This document shows, one piece after another, positions 59,058-64,000 of a stretch of DNA of 64,000 nt. The position numbers and the translations under genes were made by a program. The DNA comes from an uncultured Clostridia bacterium. GTDB lineage: Bacteria > Bacillota > Clostridia > Christensenellales > Aristaeellaceae. A model generated the notes under the pieces. The model worked only from the letters and a program-made list of their open reading frames with translations, did no database searches and was not told the DNA's origin. Numbering within the stretch: position 1 is the stretch's first letter; each line of letters begins with the position of its first letter. Location of the stretch: contig CALCQO010000024.1 of the NCBI GenBank assembly GCA_937894675.1, positions 121,983 to 185,982 of the forward strand. Direction: 5' to 3'.

Positions 59058-59150
59058 GGAGATAATCAGGTTAGAACATCATATTCTTTTCAAAGAAAAG
59101 CATCTATGTCGGCCATTTACCTCCGATTGATGACATGTGTAATTGGGGCA

Positions 59151-59555
59151 CTATTTGGATTGTGAATTGGAATAACGAGTCACCGTTTCATTGCCACCTC
59201 TGAATACAACCTTCAGGCGGTAGGTTCCGCCACTCGGGATTTCTCCCGAATAATTCTTGATTTCCCCATAGCCTGAAGTATTGGTAGCCACATACGATGG
59301 TACTGATAATTCACCTGCGTTAACCCATTTCGTCCCGCTTTGTTTTTGCAGAACACATGATGATACAAAAATCGTCGCACATATTTCATTTGTTGATGCA
59401 GTAAACTCTGCAGTGAATCTTTGGTTTAAGGTTACCGATGCAGAGTCAAAAATCGGATTGGCAAAAAGGCTAATATTCTGCTCCTCTGCAATCGCAACTT
59501 GGCTTACGGCTAATAGAATGACCCCGACCAACAGGATGCTAATTAGTTTTTTCAT
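59151..59555 (-). CDS. Small secreted protein of unknown function
   Basis: A 134-residue exported protein. Residues 1-23 are a signal peptide (KKLISILLVGVILLAVSQVAIA). The mature part is beta-rich (FTAEFTASTNEICATIFVSSCVLQKQSG; SGEIPSGGTYRLKVVFRGGNETVTRY) and contains two cysteines ten residues apart that could form a disulfide. No family is recognised. It is the last gene behind the sigma and anti-sigma genes (seven bases after the anti-sigma stop), so it is probably a target or effector of that regulatory pair. Confidence 0.7.
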   Translation of the reverse strand: MKKLISILLVGVILLAVSQVAIAEEQNISLFANPIFDSASVTLNQRFTAEFTASTNEICATIFVSSCVLQKQSGTKWVNAGELSVPSYVATNTSGYGEIKNYSGEIPSGGTYRLKVVFRGGNETVTRYSNSQSK

Positions 59556-59562
59556 TACTCTA

Positions 59563-60432
59563 TTACTCCTTGATTGATTCTTTTATCTTGATGAGCGTTT
59601 CCTTATCCAACGATCCATGAATGCTGAGCAACTCCATGTTTTCTATCCAAACAATGGATGCCGTATCAACGTTTTCCCTATAGTAAGCATTGTCCCCTGC
59701 AATCTTGAGCCTTTCTCCAATGCCATCTTGTTCTAACTCTTGTCTGGCAATTTGGGGATCCGAATAGCGGTATATTTCGTATTTGATTAATTTCTCCTGC
59801 GCTTTGTTATGGTAGGAAGCAAAAAACCATTGTTTGCTTTGAGAGCTTTGTGCGTAATACGATTGTAGTCCCCACCCATCAGGCACCCAGGTCGGTAATT
59901 TAGGCGTAAAGCCCAATACTATGATCGCATGATCAAGATTCGTGGTGGTGATGCGTTCAAGAGTGTCTTCTGAGTCTGCTACGCCACCGCTAATCAATGT
60001 CGGATCAACGCTATTGCCTTGGATGATGTATTGTTGCTCATCCTCACTGGGTTTCCCATACAACCACTCCTTGTGAAGCAACAGCTCTGCCCCGACCACC
60101 ACTATCAGCGCTGCTGCCATCACTGCCACCAGGCGCCGAACGGGACGCAGCCGAGCTTTCTTGCGGTCATCAGCGGCAAGCCTTTCTCTTATTTCCTTAA
60201 GACTCTCATCCTTCCTGCTGATGTAGGTATGGTTGGTTCGCAACTCATAATGTAGCTTTTCAAGAGTTGCTATCCATGAGTAATCGCGCTGCGCATAAGG
60301 CATTGCTTCCTCTTGCTCAATTTTGGCATCCAACCATACCAAGCCTTCCACACGTGTCATCTGACCGCCCTTTATTGCGGTCACAAAAGCATCGAACGAG
60401 GACTTATGCTCCTCAGGTATGCTTTTCATCAT
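59563..60432 (-). CDS. Membrane-anchored anti-sigma factor-like protein (DUF4367-like C-terminus)
   Basis: A 289-residue single-pass membrane protein. The cytoplasmic part is residues 1-100, charged and helical; one membrane segment lies at 101-119 (LVAVMAAALIVVVGAELLL); the outer part contains GFTPKLPTWVPDGWGLQSYY near 180-200, resembling the DUF4367 domain found in anti-sigma and sporulation-type sensor proteins. Position directly after an ECF-type sigma gene (11 bases) supports an anti-sigma role. The start at 60432 follows AGGAGGTTTTTG. Confidence 0.7.
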   Translation of the reverse strand: MMKSIPEEHKSSFDAFVTAIKGGQMTRVEGLVWLDAKIEQEEAMPYAQRDYSWIATLEKLHYELRTNHTYISRKDESLKEIRERLAADDRKKARLRPVRRLVAVMAAALIVVVGAELLLHKEWLYGKPSEDEQQYIIQGNSVDPTLISGGVADSEDTLERITTTNLDHAIIVLGFTPKLPTWVPDGWGLQSYYAQSSQSKQWFFASYHNKAQEKLIKYEIYRYSDPQIARQELEQDGIGERLKIAGDNAYYRENVDTASIVWIENMELLSIHGSLDKETLIKIKESIKE

Positions 60433-60443
60433 CAAAAACCTCC

Positions 60444-61034
60444 TTATACTAATACATGAGACGAGAAGCCAAAAAGGCACGCAAAAAACAATAGAAAAAC
60501 ATCGCTTCTTATTTTCTTGATTGCTTTTCTAATTCTATATATGAACCCTTTGGTTGCCTGAGGTGTGGTATTATTCCGTTTTGCTATGTCATCGATTGAA
60601 TGTCCCTTCAGGAAGTACGCCCTGAACACACCTTTTTGTCTGCCATTCAGTTGGGATTCTATGCGTTTCACCAGAAGACGATGGTCTTCCTTTGCTTCAT
60701 ACGCTGCAATCGAATCGTGCGGATCTCGAACTGGCTGTCTGGTATTATCGTCCATCGAAAATGCGTGGTATTTTCTCCGGGTTCTCAGTCTGGAATTTTC
60801 TTTCCTCAAAAGATTAGTGCACGTTATGTAAAGCCATCCGCCAATGTCAGGATGGCTTTGCAGGCTTCGATATTCGTTGGATGCTATATAGTATGTTTCC
60901 TGAACGCTGTCTGCTACAGCATCCTTTAGGTCTGGATTGTCTGACACATACTTGGTTGCTTTCAGGAATAGGGAATCATAATGCTTGTCGTGCAGCCAGG
61001 TAATGAACTCCTCCTTCGATTTGTGTTCATTCAT
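60444..61034 (-). CDS. ECF-type RNA polymerase sigma factor
   Basis: A 196-residue sigma factor. Region 2 is about residues 20-80 (FLKATKYVSDNPDLKDAVADSVQETYYIA...IGGWLYITCTNLLRKENS); region 4 about 125-175 (LNGRQKGVFRAYFLKGHSIDDIAKRNNTTPQATKGFIYRIRKAIKK). An unusual hydrophobic tail, DVFLLFFACLFGFSSHVLV, ends the protein and could insert in the membrane or pack against the anti-sigma partner. Start at 61034 behind GTGGGGGATACC; a GTG 12 bases upstream is in the binding site itself. First gene of the sigma/anti-sigma/secreted-protein operon. Confidence 0.82.
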   Translation of the reverse strand: MNEHKSKEEFITWLHDKHYDSLFLKATKYVSDNPDLKDAVADSVQETYYIASNEYRSLQSHPDIGGWLYITCTNLLRKENSRLRTRRKYHAFSMDDNTRQPVRDPHDSIAAYEAKEDHRLLVKRIESQLNGRQKGVFRAYFLKGHSIDDIAKRNNTTPQATKGFIYRIRKAIKKIRSDVFLLFFACLFGFSSHVLV

Positions 61035-61054
61035 GGTATCCCCCACTTGTTAAG

Positions 61055-61342
61055 TCACATATACCCATCTTCCTCTTTTGTTATATGGAGCATATCAGCC
61101 TGATCAATGGCAGTGCTGATAAGGCTATGCAGATAAGCTCGTATGTTTTTGGGAAAACTCCAGTATTTCTTCAGAATCTCGTCCATATCATCCCTCTCCC
61201 GGCTGATCTCCGGAAGAAAATAGGCATCCAGAGATACCCCTAGCGCTGCAAACACACTCACCAGGTTTACATATGAAGGTTCGGATTTCCCAGCCTCTAA
61301 TGCCCCAAAGCTGGATGCCCAGGCAAGGAGCCTGACGCCCAA
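61055..61342 (-). pseudogene. XRE-family regulator, 5'-truncated
   Basis: The frame matches only the second half of an XRE helix-turn-helix (FGALEAGKSEPSYVNLVSVFAALGVSLDAYF) plus a C-terminal tail (DEILKKYWSFPKNIRAYLHSL). The first two helices are missing, and upstream of about 61,315 the sequence belongs to another truncated gene on the plus strand. No ribosome binding site precedes the first ATG. It sits 20 bases upstream of the sigma gene on the same strand. Confidence 0.65.
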
Positions 61343-61601
61343 ACAAGCAGAGCAGAAGCGCGACCAGCTTAAACAACTGACTGACCGTTGTCAGATCATT
61401 GATAGTTGGCTGCAATTGCTCTCTGATGACGAAGCATTTATCGTGGAACAGCACCTGATAGCCGGTGTGGACATGATCCGCCTGGAGCAGGTGTATCGCG
61501 AGAAGTGGGGTGAGTTGGGGAAGTCCGAGCGCACCCTGCGCCGTTACCAGAAACGAGCGATTGAAAAGATCATTCACTTCATGAACGACGATGGAGCATG
61601 A
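61323..61601 (+). pseudogene. ArpU/sigma-like regulator, 5'-truncated
   Basis: An open frame without a start codon reads QLTDRCQIIDSWLQLLSDDEAFIVEQHLI, then LEQVYREKWGELGKSERTLRRYQKRAIEKIIHF. The end pattern (short helix, S-x-RTLRRYQKRA) resembles late-transcription regulators of the ArpU/RinA type on phages and integrative elements. The N-terminal start is lost at the junction with the truncated XRE gene. A TTG at 61416 is the only in-frame start-like codon and lacks a binding site. Confidence 0.5.
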
Positions 61602-61670
61602 ACTCAGGTGCTGAGTGGGCAGGGTAAGCCCTTTTTCACATCATCCCTTCCAATAGCTAACTGACCGACC

Positions 61671-61710
61671 TGGGCGAAAGCGTTTTACTGCACTTTCGCC
61701 CATAATTTTT
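61671..61710 (+). terminator. Rho-independent terminator after the truncated regulator
   Basis: Perfect ten-base stem TGGGCGAAAG/CTTTCGCCCA with a 12-base loop, then TAATTTTT. Confidence 0.85.
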
Positions 61711-61968
61711 ACCTCGTGGGAAATATGATACTTCTTGATCGTTTATAACAATAAGGGAGTGCTCGTGTCAGAAAGGAAGACAACGACACATTTAACTCCC
61801 GATTAATGGCAACAACTCCAGAACAAATAACAATATTTGGAAAGGGTAGGAAGGATAATTGACAGCAGTATATTACACCCATAATACAGAAAGCCAGATG
61901 CATGAAGTGACAATACGGTTTCGTTGAATTAATGAGTTTGCCATATTTAGGTGGATTGGAGAACAATT
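61711..61968. other. AT-rich spacer with no recognised gene
   Basis: Leader region of the next plus-strand gene. A 92-codon minus-strand frame (61709-61987) has no binding site and overlaps that gene; I do not support it. Confidence 0.45.
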
Positions 61969-62673
61969 GTGATTTCAAAAAGATCAAGTAGACTTAGATG
62001 GTTCAGGCTCCAGAAAATAGTCCTATGTGGATTTATCTTACCCGCCTTGTTTCTTTCAATGGTAACGTTGAATCTTGCCTTTCAACGATCAGCATCGGCA
62101 GAACCTAATGTGCCACTATATGCTTATAATATCTCAGATTCAGTAAGAATTGGCACTGATGAAGAAACGCGCCTCTATTGCTTGATTAACAAAGAAGAAA
62201 ACGAGGTATCACTTGCAGTTGCGAGGAAAAACTCAGACAATCAGTTTGAGGTTTTGGCGATGACAAAGCCTATTCTCAGTTACAAACAGTTTTGCGATGG
62301 CGAGCGACAAATGTTATATGAGCCGGAGCGTCATCAAGCATATTTTTGGTATATAGCTGACAAACTCGAGATATACCTATCATTCCAAGAAAATACTCCG
62401 GATATCTATGTCATCAATCGCGGAGAATATAGAGAGGATGAGGATATTATTACATTCGTTCCAGATAGAGAGACTAATAATAGAATGATTGTCGCTCCCC
62501 TAATATGGCCTCAAATCAAATGGCCCTGTAACTTGTTAATTCTTCAAATGGATGGTTTTGATTTAGTGCACGTGCTGGATGTTTGTCGTGAGGCAATGGA
62601 GTATTTAAATGCCTACACGGACAGTCATGATTTTGAAGACAATAGCGAGACATTATATGAGATAATCTGGTAA
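61969..62673 (+). CDS. Membrane-anchored or secreted protein of unknown function
   Basis: A 234-residue protein. A basic N-terminus (ISKRSSRLRWFRLQKI) leads into a hydrophobic segment (VLCGFILPALFLSMVTLNLAF) ending SASAEP, consistent with a signal peptide. The outer part is acidic and shows no known domain. The GTG start at 61969 lies seven bases after GGAG; another GTG at 61951 has no binding site. It converges with the cell-wall-type gene; a bidirectional terminator separates them. Confidence 0.65.
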   Translation: MISKRSSRLRWFRLQKIVLCGFILPALFLSMVTLNLAFQRSASAEPNVPLYAYNISDSVRIGTDEETRLYCLINKEENEVSLAVARKNSDNQFEVLAMTKPILSYKQFCDGERQMLYEPERHQAYFWYIADKLEIYLSFQENTPDIYVINRGEYREDEDIITFVPDRETNNRMIVAPLIWPQIKWPCNLLILQMDGFDLVHVLDVCREAMEYLNAYTDSHDFEDNSETLYEIIW

Positions 62674-62690
62674 ACGGAAAGCAAGATGTT

Positions 62691-62721
62691 CAGGGGCAAG
62701 AGATTCTTACTCTTGCCCCTG
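62691..62721. terminator. Bidirectional terminator between converging genes
   Basis: Perfect 12-base stem CAGGGGCAAGAG/CTCTTGCCCCTG with a seven-base loop; plus-strand tail AGTTATTTCCTT. Confidence 0.8.
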
Positions 62722-62731
62722 AGTTATTTCC

Positions 62732-63925
62732 TTAACCTACGCCAAATGGATGTGCAACGCCATGAAGAGTTCTCCCGTGTGCAGGTTTATCAGGGTCCTC
62801 AAGTGATGGGGTAATAATTTTGCCAGATATTTTATCACCAATCAATAACCTGATTGTCTGAGAGGCTCCAATATTCCCTTCAACTGTTTTATAATAGTTT
62901 GAGCCACCAAACGAGTCTTCCACAATGAAACCAGCATGTGCCGCTTTTGTATTTCCAGTTCCAAAATTCACTACATCATAGTAAACTATATCTCCTGTGA
63001 ACACAAATAAAGTCGAATTGGGCTCTCTAACATCATATGCTTGAATGGAGTTGTAATACTCTACAGCCGGGCCACAATAGGTACTTCCAGCGTAAACTGT
63101 ATGCGGCAAACCACAGGCCCCAGCCAACCAATGGATGAATGATTCACAATAGTCGCCATTAAGCCCTAAGTGTACTCCATTTGTACCAACCAAGGATTTT
63201 GCAATCGTTGCCATTCGAAGATAGGGTATATCCTCGAGCTGGATGTTGCTGCTTCGACAATCGGTTTGTTTGATGTAGGCCTTTTTAGCAGTCCCGTTTT
63301 CATCGCTAAACAGAACACGGGTCATGTTGTTCTCAATACCGTCGAAAACAAACAGCGCACCTGCATGAAATCTGCCATAATTAACGTTATTTGTCGAGTC
63401 TGCTGTTTTATAGATAGTTGCATTAGCCAACGTTTCAACATACATCTCCGGGTCAAATTGCCCATTATCCTGCGCTCCTTGAATGGATACGCTATCAAAC
63501 CAAGCGCTTCCTCCTGCAGAGCCAGCGATAAGTCTAATCATGACAGGTATCGATTGCGTTCCCGAACCTGGGATGGTGAAAGAGTACTTTATTTGAGCAT
63601 ATTGCGCGTTGGGATACAGTTTTGATGCAAAGGATGGACTACTTATTGTTTGGTTATTTGCGAATACTTGCACCCATACATCCACGTTTGATACTCTTCT
63701 TGCCCAAAATACCAATTCATAAGTTTTCCCTACTTGCATCTGTATATGCTGATAAATCAAGCTTTGCCCAGGATCGCCAGTACTTCGTACCGTTAGCTTT
63801 GCACAAGCGCCTTCTCTACCGCCAGTGGGCAAGAATTCAACTGTATTTTCTGGATACCATTTGTATGCGGTCCAGTGTTGGTTACCTGAGGTAAAATCTC
63901 CGTTAAGAACTAGGTTTTGTAGCAT
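62732..63925 (-). CDS. Carbohydrate-binding/CHAP-domain protein
   Basis: A 397-residue protein. Residues 1-150 form a CBM-like beta-sandwich (NLVLNGDFTSGNQHWTAY, KTYELVFWARR, GGSAWFDSVSIQG). A small SH3-like segment lies at about 165-225 (YKTADSTNNVNYGRFHAGALFV). The C-terminal part resembles a CHAP/NlpC cysteine peptidase: Cys260 in NGDYCESFIHWLAG, then FTGDIVYYD and His330 in AAHAGFIVED, with KTVEGNIG completing a CHAP-like pattern. Such enzymes cut peptidoglycan peptides. No signal peptide is seen, so export would need a holin, another route or lysis. AAGGAGAATTTACA precedes the ATG. It is near the right end of the window. Confidence 0.7.
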   Translation of the reverse strand: MLQNLVLNGDFTSGNQHWTAYKWYPENTVEFLPTGGREGACAKLTVRSTGDPGQSLIYQHIQMQVGKTYELVFWARRVSNVDVWVQVFANNQTISSPSFASKLYPNAQYAQIKYSFTIPGSGTQSIPVMIRLIAGSAGGSAWFDSVSIQGAQDNGQFDPEMYVETLANATIYKTADSTNNVNYGRFHAGALFVFDGIENNMTRVLFSDENGTAKKAYIKQTDCRSSNIQLEDIPYLRMATIAKSLVGTNGVHLGLNGDYCESFIHWLAGACGLPHTVYAGSTYCGPAVEYYNSIQAYDVREPNSTLFVFTGDIVYYDVVNFGTGNTKAAHAGFIVEDSFGGSNYYKTVEGNIGASQTIRLLIGDKISGKIITPSLEDPDKPAHGRTLHGVAHPFGVG

Positions 63926-64000
63926 TGTAAATTCTCCTTTTTAATTAGGGCTTGCTGAAAAACCCGCAACACGTTGAAAACACTGGATAAACCGCTTGTT

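Larger units (their letters stand above)
55881..64000. mobile_element. Left part of an integrative element inserted at tRNA-Ala
   Basis: Starts at the broken tRNA gene with a large serine recombinase reading towards it. GC content falls clearly compared with the DNA left of 55,440, promoters and spacers are AT-rich, and gene content turns to recombinase, small sigma-like proteins, truncated regulators and unknown secreted proteins. No conjugation or phage structural genes are visible, and the other end is outside the window, so the class of element is open. Confidence 0.65.

Noticed and set aside
61188..61577. 129-codon minus-strand frame
   Set aside because: Shadow across the two truncated regulators; its product resembles nothing while the other frames show recognisable motifs.
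61709..61987. 92-codon minus-strand frame
   Set aside because: No binding site and it overlaps the signal-peptide region of the supported plus-strand gene.
63946..64000. GGGCTTGCTGAAAAACCC near the right edge, resembling a transposon end
   Set aside because: Only one end and no transposase are visible, so an insertion sequence cannot be supported from this window.

Overview
The window is chromosomal DNA of a GC-rich member of the Bacillota, most likely class Clostridia. The evidence is AGGAGG-type ribosome binding sites, sigma-A promoters with 16-18 base spacers, a perfect CIRCE element, a two-subunit iron-sulfur serine dehydratase, a type I-beta DAHP synthase with an N-terminal regulatory domain, a Gx transporter/NusG domain II pair and many binding-protein-dependent ABC importers. 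Nothing visible fixes the genus. From about base 1 to 55,440 the DNA is GC-rich and densely coding. From about 55,540 to the right end it is clearly more AT-rich and reads as an integrated element.

Left part (1-9,350): DUF523-deoD, an NAD(P)-binding epimerase-like protein, a peroxiredoxin with a PerR-box-like operator over its promoter, a HTH/S24-like regulator divergent from a secreted SH3 protein, an M28 peptidase gene broken by one in-frame amber codon, a LigB-type dioxygenase and a SatP/YaaH acetate transporter.

Aromatic amino acid operon (9,415-17,622, minus strand): aroF-tyrA-aroB-aroA-aroC-pheA-aroE/aroK fusion-aroQ, nearly all overlapping or nearly touching. It is preceded by a 28-codon leader peptide rich in Phe and Tyr and a terminator with alternative pairings, a classical attenuator.

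Importers and associated catabolism (17,717-44,905): an oligopeptide-type ABC importer whose solute-binding protein is circularly permuted relative to its family, followed by a sialate-lyase-like aldolase, a flavoprotein and a Gfo/Idh oxidoreductase. Then come mgtE, a DUF1905 protein and htpG under CIRCE. Next is a family 1 sugar ABC importer, the Gx transporter/NusG II pair, an AbgB-like amidohydrolase with sdaAA/sdaAB, and a DUF3798 ABC importer whose first permease carries a large insertion between its first two membrane segments.

45,166-55,440: an AAA ATPase, threonine aldolase and ADP-ribosylglycohydrolase operon, a small secreted protein, and a fructan/sucrose locus (ROK repressor with tandem palindromic operators, LplB/LplC permeases, LplA-like binding protein, intracellular GH32).

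Right end (55,823-64,000): the 3' part of a tRNA-Ala(CGC) gene abuts a large serine recombinase, marking one end of an integrative element that continues past the window. Its visible cargo is a small protein, a sigma-like regulator, a sigma/anti-sigma/secreted-protein operon, two truncated regulatory genes meeting head to head, a secreted unknown protein and a carbohydrate-binding/CHAP cell-wall-type protein.
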